A stretch of DNA of 19,475 bases, taken from positions 1 through 19,475 of the forward strand of contig CALGNM010000297.1 of assembly GCA_937958665.1 (NCBI GenBank), in the 5' to 3' direction. The stretch comes from an uncultured bacterium (GTDB lineage: Bacteria; Edwardsbacteria; AC1; EtOH8). Shown one piece after another: positions 7,621 through 14,563 of the stretch. The translations under genes and the position numbers were made by a program. Position 1 is the first letter of the stretch; every line of letters begins with the position of its first letter. The notes beneath the pieces are model-generated. The model saw only the letters and a program-made list of their open reading frames with translations, was not told where the DNA came from and did not search any database.

Positions 7621-7654
7621 CACCACTGTAATTGTCAGCAACCGGGAGAGCAAT

Positions 7655-9130
7655 ATGGCAGACAATCCGTTAGGCCAGGTTCCGGAGAGGGCAGAGCGCC
7701 TGAACAAGTTGGACTTACTGAGGCAAATGGGGGTCGAGCCCTATCCCTACTCCTTTCCCAATGATAACAACGCCGCAGGAATACTGTCCGATGCGGACCG
7801 GCTGATGGAGTCGGGGCAGGAGGTCAGGGTCGCCGGACGCATCGTTTCGATCCGGGGGCACGGCAAGGCCGCATTCCTTCATCTATCCGACGATTCGGGC
7901 AGGATTCAGTGCTACGTCCGCCAGGATGAGGTGGGAGAAGACAGCTATCGGGCTTTCAAGCTTTACGACCTGGGGGACTTCATTGGCGTTGCCGGCCGGG
8001 TCTTTCGCACCAAGACCGGAGAGGTCAGCATTCACATCAGGCAACTGACCCTGTTGACAAAATCACTGCTGCCACTGCCCGAGAAATACCACGGTCTGCA
8101 GGATGTGGAACTCCGCTACCGTAAAAGATATCTGGACCTGATCGCCAACCCCGAAGTAAGGAAACTGTTCCTGAAGCGAACGATATTTGCTCGGGCCATG
8201 AGGGACTTTATGGATGGCCGGGGGTTTTTGGAGGTGGAGACCCCCTGTCTAGAGCTGATACCTGGCGGGGCCGATGCCCAGCCGTTCATCACCCACCACA
8301 ACACCCTGGATATCGACATGTACCTGAGGATCTCCCTGGAGCTCCATTTGAAGAGGCTGATAGTGGGGGGCTATCAAAAGGTCTATGAGATGGGGCGGGT
8401 GTTCCGCAACGAGGGGATGAGCCCCCAGCACCTCCAGGAATTCACCATGATGGAGTGCTACTGGGCCTATGTCGACTACAACCAACTGATGCCCTTCATC
8501 GAGGAGATGTACACCTCTTTGCTGGAGAAGACCTTCGGCGGGCTGGAGGTCAAGTACCAAGACCAGGTGTTGAACTTTAAAAGGCCCTGGCCTCGCCATG
8601 ACTATCGCCAACTGCTGCTGGACCGGACGGGGATCGACCTGGACCATTATCCCACAACTGAAGCCCTGGTATCCAAACTCAAGGAGATGGGCATTAAACC
8701 CGACCCCAAACTGGGAAGGGGGCGGCTGATCGACCAGCTGTACAAGAAGTTTGTCCGTCCGGAGCTGGTCCAGCCCTGCTTTTTGATAGACCACCCCCTG
8801 GATGTCTCACCCTTGGCCAAGAGGCATCTCGGCCGACCGGGCTATGTCCAGCGGTTTCAGGTGCTGTTCGCCGGGGCCGAGGTGGGCAACGGCTTCTCCG
8901 AGCTCAACGACCCCTTGGACCAGCGGCAGCGATTCGAGGAACAGGCCCGGCTTCGGGAAAGGGGAGATGCCGAGGCCCAGATGTATGACCGGGATTTTGT
9001 GGAGGCCCTGGAGCACGGGATGCCGCCCTGCGGGGGCTTTGGAGTTGGGCTGGACCGTTTCTTCGCCATCGTCAGCAATTCCCAGTCGGTGCGCGAGGTG
9101 GTGTTCTTTCCCACCATGAAGCCGGAATGA
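7655..9130 (+). CDS. lysS: Lysyl-tRNA synthetase, class II
   Basis: 492 aa, the usual length. It charges tRNA-Lys with lysine. The N-terminal OB-fold anticodon-binding domain spans about residues 50-140 (VRVAGRIVSIRGHGKAAFL). The catalytic core carries motif 2, FRNEGMSPQHLQEFT at 250-264, then HPLDVSPLAKRH at 380-391 and motif 3, GGFGVGLDRF at 460-469. These are diagnostic for the bacterial-type class II enzyme and not for AspRS or AsnRS. The ATG at 7655 is chosen because GGGAG at 7644-7648 is well spaced and the resulting N-terminus (MADNPLGQ) is typical; an in-frame TTG at 7565 would translate through the terminator hairpin. The gene heads a run of closely spaced genes; lysS next to a LolC/E permease is a common order. 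Confidence 0.97.
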   Translation: MADNPLGQVPERAERLNKLDLLRQMGVEPYPYSFPNDNNAAGILSDADRLMESGQEVRVAGRIVSIRGHGKAAFLHLSDDSGRIQCYVRQDEVGEDSYRAFKLYDLGDFIGVAGRVFRTKTGEVSIHIRQLTLLTKSLLPLPEKYHGLQDVELRYRKRYLDLIANPEVRKLFLKRTIFARAMRDFMDGRGFLEVETPCLELIPGGADAQPFITHHNTLDIDMYLRISLELHLKRLIVGGYQKVYEMGRVFRNEGMSPQHLQEFTMMECYWAYVDYNQLMPFIEEMYTSLLEKTFGGLEVKYQDQVLNFKRPWPRHDYRQLLLDRTGIDLDHYPTTEALVSKLKEMGIKPDPKLGRGRLIDQLYKKFVRPELVQPCFLIDHPLDVSPLAKRHLGRPGYVQRFQVLFAGAEVGNGFSELNDPLDQRQRFEEQARLRERGDAEAQMYDRDFVEALEHGMPPCGGFGVGLDRFFAIVSNSQSVREVVFFPTMKPE

Positions 9131-9167
9131 TCTGTCCCAATCAAACCTTAAAGATCCAAACAATCCC

Positions 9168-10400
9168 ATGCCCTACGAATTATTTATAGCCCTGCGCCAT
9201 CTTAAGGCCAAACGGAGGACCGGGTTCATCTCGGTGGTCAGTCTGATATCCCTGGCTGGCATTACCGTAGGCGTGGGGGCTTTGGTGATAGTCCTTTCGG
9301 TTATGAACGGATTTCAGACCGATCTGCGCAACCGGATATTGGGGACCAACGCCCACCTGATCATTCTGAAATACCACAACCAGCCGGTAACCGAATACCG
9401 GCAGGTCCTGCCGGTGATAGATTCCCTGCCAGGGGTCTTGGCCAGCGCTCCCTTCATCTATACCAAGACCATGGTGGCGGTGGGGGGGCGGGTGGACGGG
9501 GTGGTGCTGAGGGGGGTGGATCCGGCCCGGGAGGTCGGGGTCACCGATATCTCGCGTAACATCATCGCCGGAGATTACGACCTAAAGTCATATTCCGACA
9601 GCCTGCCAGGCATAGTGTTGGGTATCGACCTGGCTGACCGGCTGAGGGCCCATTTGGGGGACACCGTTACCATCGCTTCTCCCTTGGCGGCCCGGCCCAC
9701 CCCCCTGGGATTGGTTCCCCGGGCCCGGCAGTTCCGCTTGGTGGGGATGTTCGATGCTGGGATGTACGAATACAACTCCACCCTGGCCTTCATCGGCCTG
9801 ATGGAGGCCCAGGATTTCCTGGGGATGACCGATGCCGTGAGCGGGATCGAGGTCAAGATAACCGATATCTACCAAGCCCAGCAGGTGGGACGGGAAGCGG
9901 TCCGCCGGTTGGGGGCCGGAAAATATCGTTACAACGACTGGATGCAGCTCAACTGGAGCCTGTTCTCGGCTCTCAAGCTGGAGAAGACGGTGATGTTCCT
10001 GATCCTGGTGCTGATTATCATGGTGGCGGCCTTCAACATTATATCCAGCCTGATCATGACTGTCATCGAGAAGACCAGGGAGATCGGAATCCTCAAGTCC
10101 ATGGGAGCCACCTCCCGGAGCATAATGAGGATATTCATCTACGAGGGGCTGATGGTGGGGACCGCCGGGACGGCCCTGGGGCTGGGGTTGGGCTACCTGG
10201 CCTGCCGGCTGCTGGCCAAGTACCAGTTCATCGACCTGCCGGCCGACGTCTACTTCATAAATAAATTGCCGGTGCAGATGCAAATCGCCGATTTCCTGTT
10301 TGTGGCCCTGGCGGCGCTGTTAATCAGTTTCCTGGCCACCATCTACCCGGCCAGCAAGGCCTCCCGGCTGGATCCGGTCCAGGCTATCCGCTACGAATAG
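9168..10400 (+). CDS. LolC/LolE-type lipoprotein-releasing ABC permease
   Basis: 410 aa, the family's usual length. One transmembrane helix at about 21-46 (VVSLISLAGITVGVGALVIV) precedes a periplasmic domain of about 225 residues, then three helices at about 273-300, 322-350 and 373-394. This is the MacB/LolC topology. EKTREIGILKSMGA at 301-314 is the conserved cytoplasmic coupling segment, and the C-terminus ends YPASKASRLDPVQAIRYE, as in the family. With a LolD ATPase it would extract lipoproteins from the inner membrane for delivery to the outer membrane. No LolD gene follows; the next gene encodes a secreted HEAT-repeat protein. LolC and LolE cannot be told apart here, and a single permease may form a homodimer. 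There is a 37-bp gap after lysS. Confidence 0.92.
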   Translation: MPYELFIALRHLKAKRRTGFISVVSLISLAGITVGVGALVIVLSVMNGFQTDLRNRILGTNAHLIILKYHNQPVTEYRQVLPVIDSLPGVLASAPFIYTKTMVAVGGRVDGVVLRGVDPAREVGVTDISRNIIAGDYDLKSYSDSLPGIVLGIDLADRLRAHLGDTVTIASPLAARPTPLGLVPRARQFRLVGMFDAGMYEYNSTLAFIGLMEAQDFLGMTDAVSGIEVKITDIYQAQQVGREAVRRLGAGKYRYNDWMQLNWSLFSALKLEKTVMFLILVLIIMVAAFNIISSLIMTVIEKTREIGILKSMGATSRSIMRIFIYEGLMVGTAGTALGLGLGYLACRLLAKYQFIDLPADVYFINKLPVQMQIADFLFVALAALLISFLATIYPASKASRLDPVQAIRYE

Positions 10401-10413
10401 CAGAATAAGTATA

Positions 10414-11454
10414 ATGATCATGAAGAAAAGTATTGGCCATCTTCTGGCCGGCATCCTGCTGGCCGTCCTATGGATGAAGCCGGCCTCCGGTTTTGACCGG
10501 GCCTACACCATAGGCGACAAGATAGACGCCTCGTCTTTGGTGGTCTATGCCGAAGCGGCTGAGGTGCGGGAGCTGACTGCCGGGAAAAAAAACCGGGGCG
10601 GCGAGGAACTGGCGGGCGATTACCTCTATCGGCTGAAGGTGCTGAAGGTCCTCAAAGGGGATACCCGGCTCAGCGAGGTGGTGGTGGTCCAATCCCCGGA
10701 ATTCCGGGCCGAGCCCCGATATTTTACGGGCGGTCAGAGAACGGTGGCCTTCCTGAACAACGCCAAATTGACGGCCAAATTCCGGTCCAAATACCGCCTG
10801 CCTGCCAAGGTTTACTACGAATGTTTTGCCAACAAACAGGGAGTGGTGGCAGTAACCGACTCCATCGGTGACCTCTATATAAACGGAATCCAGAGGTATC
10901 TTTCAGCCAAACGGGCCAAGAAGGCCAAAAGGGCCGGGGCTTGGGCCTCCCTGCTGGAGGACACTCCGGACGAGCTGAAGGAGAACGCCCTTCTGGAGTT
11001 ATCGGGCGCGCCTTATTATCCGGCAGTCGATGTCTTCATCAGACTACTGGGGGAGGAGAGCTTGACCTGGCTGGCCTACAAGAATCTGGCCCAGATGCCG
11101 GCCGACAGCCTGGAGCCCCGCCTGGATGCGCTGATGAAACTCCAAAAAAGCGATTCCCGGCTGGTCAAGGTCAACCTGATCAAGCTGGTATCGCCCATCC
11201 ACGATGACCAGGTCTTCAAATTGCTGCAACGCTCACTTAAGGATGACAAGTTCGAGGTGCGGGCTACTGCCGCCAAGAGCCTGGAGGGATGGACCGACAA
11301 GAAGGCTGTCAAGTCCCTGAAGAAAGCCCTGAACGATGATGATGATTACGTGCGCCAGGCGGCGGCCGAGGCCCTGGCCAAGCAGGGATTCGCCATCGAG
11401 GAAAGGGAGGGCCGGCGCTACCGGATAACCTCCGAGCCGGCCAACCAGAGATAG
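10414..11454 (+). CDS. Secreted protein with C-terminal HEAT repeats
   Basis: 346 aa. A signal peptide covers residues about 1-26 (KKSIGHLLAGILLAVLW...ASG). Residues about 27-165 form a beta-rich domain (LYRLKVLKVLKGD...GQRTVAFL) of the type seen in small secreted hypothetical proteins. A basic stretch, RYLSAKRAKKAKRAG (161-175), links to helical HEAT repeats (about 190-325), most regular at DDKFEVRATAAKSLEGW and DDDDYVRQAAAEALAKQG. HEAT repeats normally serve protein binding; the partner is unknown. ATGs at 10414 and 10420 are both possible, and the second gives the more typical MKKS start. It sits 13 bp after the Lol permease and 14 bp before typA, so an envelope role alongside the permease is plausible but unproven. 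Confidence 0.8.
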   Translation: MIMKKSIGHLLAGILLAVLWMKPASGFDRAYTIGDKIDASSLVVYAEAAEVRELTAGKKNRGGEELAGDYLYRLKVLKVLKGDTRLSEVVVVQSPEFRAEPRYFTGGQRTVAFLNNAKLTAKFRSKYRLPAKVYYECFANKQGVVAVTDSIGDLYINGIQRYLSAKRAKKAKRAGAWASLLEDTPDELKENALLELSGAPYYPAVDVFIRLLGEESLTWLAYKNLAQMPADSLEPRLDALMKLQKSDSRLVKVNLIKLVSPIHDDQVFKLLQRSLKDDKFEVRATAAKSLEGWTDKKAVKSLKKALNDDDDYVRQAAAEALAKQGFAIEEREGRRYRITSEPANQR

Positions 11455-11468
11455 AGGAAACGAGCCAA

Positions 11469-13298
11469 ATGACCGACAACAAGATCAGGAACATCGCCAT
11501 CATCGCCCATGTGGACCATGGCAAGACCACCCTGGTCGACGCCCTGCTTCGCCAGAGCGGCCTGTTCCGGGACAACCAGGAGGTGCCGGAGCTGGTGATG
11601 GACTCCAACCCACTGGAGCGGGAGCGAGGGATCACCATCTTCTCCAAGAACGCCTCCATCCATTTCAACGGCTACAAGATCAACATTGTCGACACCCCGG
11701 GCCACGCCGATTTTGGATCGGAGGTGGAGCGGGTGCTGTCCATGGTCGACGGGGTCCTGCTGCTGGTGGACGCGGCCGACGGGCCGATGCCCCAGACCCG
11801 GTTCGTCCTGCAGAAATCGCTGCGGCTGCACCTGAAGCCAATCGTGGTGATCAACAAGATAGACCGTCCGGACGCCCGGCCCCACTGGGCCCTGGACCAG
11901 GTGTTCGACCTGTTCGTCTCGCAGGATGCCACCGACGAGCAGCTGGACTTCCCGGTGGTGTACACTTCGGGCCGTTCCGGCACCGCCACCCTCGAGCTGG
12001 AAAAACCGGCCGGAAACATCCAAGCTCTGTTTCAGACAATCATCGGCCGGGTTCCTCCGCCCGCCGGCGATCCGGAACAACCCCTGCAGATGTTGGTGAC
12101 CAGCATGGATTACAATGATTACGTGGGACGCCTGGCCATTGGCCGGATACAGAACGGCCGGCTGAAGACCGGCCAGCAGGCCGCCCGGATTAAGCGGGAT
12201 GGGGGAATTGAGCGGGAGAAGGTCACCCGAATCTACGGTTTCGAGGGCCTGCGGCGAATAGAGGTTCAGGAGGTGGCGGCCGGGGACATCCTGGCTTTGG
12301 CCGGTTTCCCCGAGGTCAACATCGGGGAGACCATCGCCGACCCGGAAGTCCCCTCGCCTCTGCCCTACGTGGATATCGACCAGCCCACCATCAGCATGGT
12401 GTTCTCGGTCAACAACAGCCCCTTCTCGGGGCAGGACGGCGAATATGTCACCTCCCGGCAGATCCGGGACAGGTTGTTCCGGGAGCTGAAGTCCAATGTG
12501 GGGCTGAAGATCGAGGAGACCGGCTCTCCCGACTCCTTTAAGGTGTCCGGCCGGGGGGAGCTCCACCTATCCATCCTGATCGAGACCATGCGAAGGGAAG
12601 GCTATGAGCTGCAGGTTTCCCGGCCCGAGGTGATTCTCCGGGAAATGGAAGGAAGGACCTGCGAGCCCTTCGAGTACTTGGTGATCGATGTTGATGACGC
12701 CTACGTGGGGCCAGTGATGGAACGGCTGGGCCAGCGCAAGGCCGAGCTGCAGAACATGAAGGCCGATGGCAAGGGCCGCACCCGCCTGGAATTCAACATC
12801 CCGGCCCGGGGGCTGATCGGGTTCCGGGGTCAGTTTCTGACCGATACCCGGGGCACCGGCATCATGCATCACAATTTTCTGGACTACCAGCCCTACCGGG
12901 GGGAGATCAGCGCCCAGGTCAACGGGGTGCTGATAGCCATGGAGACCGGCGTTGCGACCTCATATGCCTTGGACACCATCCAGGAGCGGGGGATGCTGTT
13001 CATCGGACCGGGAGACCGGGTCTACGAGGGGATGGTCATAGGCGAACGGCCCAAGGAGAACGATCTGGTGGTCAACGTTACCAAAACCAAGAAACTGGGC
13101 AACCAGCGGTCGTCAACCGCCGAGGAAGCCATCCGACTGACCCCGCCCAAGCTGATGACTCTGGAGGAAGCCCTGGAGTTCATCGCCGATGACGAGTTGG
13201 TGGAGGTAACACCCCGGGCCATCAGGCTGAGGAAGAAGATATTGACCGACATCGACCGCCGCCGATCCCGCCGAATCAAACCGGGGGCCGAAGAATAA
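11469..13298 (+). CDS. typA: Ribosome-associated translational GTPase TypA/BipA
   Basis: 609 aa, typical of TypA. It binds the ribosome in an EF-G-like way and supports 50S assembly and stress growth. GTPase motifs: P-loop AHVDHGKT at 13-20, switch I RGITIFS at 53-59, DTPGH at 75-79 and NKID at 129-132. The double-psi barrel, EF-G-like domains and TypA-specific C-terminal domain follow; [10 protein letters not shown] and [18 protein letters not shown] are family hallmarks that separate it from EF-G and LepA. GAGGA at 11454-11458 gives a well-spaced ribosome binding site. It is transcribed with the genes on both sides judging by 14- and 39-bp gaps. Confidence 0.97.
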   Translation: MTDNKIRNIAIIAHVDHGKTTLVDALLRQSGLFRDNQEVPELVMDSNPLERERGITIFSKNASIHFNGYKINIVDTPGHADFGSEVERVLSMVDGVLLLVDAADGPMPQTRFVLQKSLRLHLKPIVVINKIDRPDARPHWALDQVFDLFVSQDATDEQLDFPVVYTSGRSGTATLELEKPAGNIQALFQTIIGRVPPPAGDPEQPLQMLVTSMDYNDYVGRLAIGRIQNGRLKTGQQAARIKRDGGIEREKVTRIYGFEGLRRIEVQEVAAGDILALAGFPEVNIGETIADPEVPSPLPYVDIDQPTISMVFSVNNSPFSGQDGEYVTSRQIRDRLFRELKSNVGLKIEETGSPDSFKVSGRGELHLSILIETMRREGYELQVSRPEVILREMEGRTCEPFEYLVIDVDDAYVGPVMERLGQRKAELQNMKADGKGRTRLEFNIPARGLIGFRGQFLTDTRGTGIMHHNFLDYQPYRGEISAQVNGVLIAMETGVATSYALDTIQERGMLFIGPGDRVYEGMVIGERPKENDLVVNVTKTKKLGNQRSSTAEEAIRLTPPKLMTLEEALEFIADDELVEVTPRAIRLRKKILTDIDRRRSRRIKPGAEE

Positions 13299-13337
13299 GC
13301 CGCTGATGATGAGGCAGCCAGGGATTGGCCCACCATA

Positions 13338-14234
13338 ATGTCAAAAACATTTATGATGGATGTTATGGCCTTCAGCAAAAAGGGAATAGCCTTAGCCACC
13401 CTGGCCGGCGGCCTTCTGATATTCGGCCTGAAGCTGTCGGCCTATTTTCTGTCGGGATCTATTGCCCTGCTGTCCGACGCCCTGGAATCGGTGGTCAACA
13501 TCGTCGCCTCGGGGATGGTGCTGTATGCGGTCTGGCTGTCCGACACCCCGGCCGACCGGGACCACAACTACGGACACCAGAAGGTGGAGAACATATCGGG
13601 GCTGGTGGAGGGGATTCTGATCTTGGTGGCGGCGGTCCTGATTGCCGAGAAGGCGGTGGGACGCCTGCTGAATCCGGCCGAGCTGGCCAACCTGAACTTG
13701 GCCTTGGCGGTCTCCTTGCTAGCCACTATCCTGAACGGCCTGCTGTCGTGGATGCTGTTGAGGGCCTCCCGCCGTTACGGCTCGATGGCCTTGGAGGGGG
13801 ACTCCAAGCACCTGCTATCGGATGTGCTCTCCTCTATGGCGGTGGTGGCCGGACTGGCGGTGGCCAGTCTGACCGGTTGGGCGTTTCTGGACTCAGCCCT
13901 GGCCATCGGGGTGTCGCTGCTGATGGCCAAGATGGGGGTGACGCTGATCCGCCGGGCCTCCACCGAACTGATGGACCAGTCCTGTCCCCGAGAGGAGTCC
14001 AGGATCATCGAACTACTGAAGAAACACGAATACCTGTTCATCGACTTTCACGATATCAAAACCCGGCGCAGCGGGAATCGGGTCTTTGCCGAACTGCACC
14101 TGACGGTCAAGGGCGAAAAAACGGTGGAGGAGGCCCATAGCCTGACCGACCACCTGGAGGAGGACCTCCAGAGGGAGATGCCGGAACTGACCATCACCAT
14201 CCACATCGAGACCCCGGCCCGGAAGCCGGAATGA
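13338..14234 (+). CDS. Cation diffusion facilitator family metal exporter
   Basis: 298 aa. Six transmembrane helices are expected between residues about 15 and 205, followed by a cytoplasmic ferredoxin-like domain (about 210-292). This family exports divalent metals such as Zn, Fe or Mn in exchange for protons. Helix 5 carries the canonical HxxxD (H158, D162 in KHLLSDVLSS). Helix 2 reads SDALESVVN (46-54), giving E50 and N54 where FieF/YiiP has two aspartates; this ExxxN variant recurs in one large subfamily, so it is not a defect. PADRDHNYGHQKVE at 71-84 is the family loop. The start is uncertain: ATG 13338 has only a weak AGGGA upstream, and ATGs at 13353, 13356 and 13365 are alternatives. 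It is the last gene before the next promoter. Confidence 0.92.
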   Translation: MSKTFMMDVMAFSKKGIALATLAGGLLIFGLKLSAYFLSGSIALLSDALESVVNIVASGMVLYAVWLSDTPADRDHNYGHQKVENISGLVEGILILVAAVLIAEKAVGRLLNPAELANLNLALAVSLLATILNGLLSWMLLRASRRYGSMALEGDSKHLLSDVLSSMAVVAGLAVASLTGWAFLDSALAIGVSLLMAKMGVTLIRRASTELMDQSCPREESRIIELLKKHEYLFIDFHDIKTRRSGNRVFAELHLTVKGEKTVEEAHSLTDHLEEDLQREMPELTITIHIETPARKPE

Positions 14235-14242
14235 TATGGGCC

Positions 14243-14271
14243 TTGACAAAAACGTCAGTTTGGTATAAAAT
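14243..14271 (+). promoter_or_regulatory. Promoter of the leader-rsgA-ABC operon
   Basis: A perfect -35 TTGACA at 14243-14248 and -10 TAAAAT at 14266-14271 are separated by exactly 17 bp. The overlapping hexamer TATAAA at 14264-14269 with a 15-bp spacer is an alternative. Transcription would start near 14278. It lies 8 bases after the upstream stop codon. Confidence 0.8.
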
Positions 14272-14321
14272 CCGCTTGGGACTGAAACCGATAACCATCT
14301 AAATGACGGGAGGGCGATGGA

Positions 14322-14408
14322 ATGGAGCTGGGAATGATGAAATATCGCATACCCACTCTTCCCAATGATAATCGTGGGATAGGTGTGCCCATCGGCCCAA
14401 TAAACTGA
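14322..14408 (+). CDS. 28-aa putative leader peptide
   Basis: A short ORF of 28 codons begins at ATG 14322 and ends with TGA 14406-14408. GGGAGGG at 14308-14314 gives a strong Shine-Dalgarno sequence with its GGAGG core 8 bases before the ATG, better than that of most genes here. The peptide starts MELGMMKYRIPTLPN and ends GVPIGPIN. It has four Ile (three by the ATA codon, otherwise uncommon in this GC-rich window), four Pro and four Gly, but no run of one amino acid as in amino-acid-operon leaders. Its stop codon lies 16 bases before the terminator stem, and its last third covers the antiterminator segment 14388-14398, so ribosome position would decide the fold. I recognise no homologue. It could be a chance ORF, but the ribosome binding site and position argue against that. 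Confidence 0.55.
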   Translation: MELGMMKYRIPTLPNDNRGIGVPIGPIN

Positions 14409-14424
14409 CCAAGAACGTTTGAGT

Positions 14425-14459
14425 GGCCATGGGTAAAAAGCCTGTGGCCCTTTTATTTT
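14425..14459 (+). terminator. Intrinsic terminator inside the rsgA leader
   Basis: GGCCATGGG at 14425-14433 pairs with CCTGTGGCC at 14441-14449 (9 bp including two G-U wobbles, 7-nt loop TAAAAAG), followed by CTTTTATTTT. It would end transcripts from the promoter at 14243 after about 180 nt, before rsgA, unless the upstream antiterminator forms. Confidence 0.85.
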
Positions 14460-14482
14460 GCCCAAACGGACGGCAGATCAAA

Positions 14483-14515
14483 GAAGCCGCAGGTGGAGAC
14501 AAAGCCTGCGGCTTC
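14483..14515 (+). promoter_or_regulatory. Perfect 11-bp hairpin between the attenuator and rsgA
   Basis: GAAGCCGCAGG at 14483-14493 pairs perfectly with CCTGCGGCTTC at 14505-14515, with an 11-nt loop (TGGAGACAAAG). No T-run follows, so it is not a terminator. Its 3' arm resembles the terminator 3' arm (AAAGCCTGCGGC against AAAGCCTGTGGC), and its 5' arm GCCGCAGG can pair with terminator segment 4 (8 bp, one wobble). It may protect the processed rsgA mRNA or extend the refolding cascade. Confidence 0.6.
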
Positions 14516-14563
14516 GGCATTGGTCCGGCGGCCGGAGAGGGCTGAACAAACGCGAGGTAAACG

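Larger units (their letters stand above)
14278..14563 (+). promoter_or_regulatory. Structured attenuator leader of the rsgA-ABC exporter operon
   Basis: The 286-nt leader contains four segments with mutually exclusive pairings. Segment 1 (GGGCGATGG, 14312-14320) pairs with segment 2 (14388-14398, CCCATCGGCCC, one bulged G). Segment 2 pairs with segment 3 (GGCCATGGG, 14425-14433, one bulged C). Segment 3 pairs with segment 4 (CCTGTGGCC, 14441-14449) to form the terminator. So 1:2 permits termination and 2:3 prevents it. A 28-codon ORF spans segment 2, and segment 1 overlaps that ORF's ribosome binding site. This is the layout of translation-coupled attenuation; a ligand-binding riboswitch is the main alternative, since CCGAT at 14288-14292 can also pair with ATCGG at 14391-14395. 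Confidence 0.65.

Noticed and set aside
7565-7654. TTG start giving lysS a 30-residue N-terminal extension
   Set aside because: There is no ribosome binding site, it would translate through the terminator hairpin, and ATG 7655 has a good Shine-Dalgarno sequence and a typical N-terminus.
7566-7654. T-box or lysine riboswitch upstream of lysS
   Set aside because: The leader is under 90 nt, has no T-box consensus and no lysine-riboswitch-sized structure; only one hairpin is visible.
14278-14288. CRISPR-repeat-like string GGGACTGAAAC
   Set aside because: It occurs once, with no repeat-spacer periodicity nearby.
14312-14345. Fluoride riboswitch, because of GGGCGATGG followed by ATGATGA
   Set aside because: The conserved pseudoknot partner and the rest of the consensus are missing, and the downstream genes are not fluoride exporters.
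14303-14368. Alternative 21-codon ORF in the leader
   Set aside because: No Shine-Dalgarno sequence precedes ATG 14303; the ORF at 14322 uses the only good one.
14278-14459. Free-standing 6S RNA (promoter, terminator, about 180 nt)
   Set aside because: The size fits, but the outer closing stem is only about 5 bp and may begin before the transcription start, while the small ORF and the antiterminator/terminator competition are better explained by a cis-acting leader. Not fully excluded.
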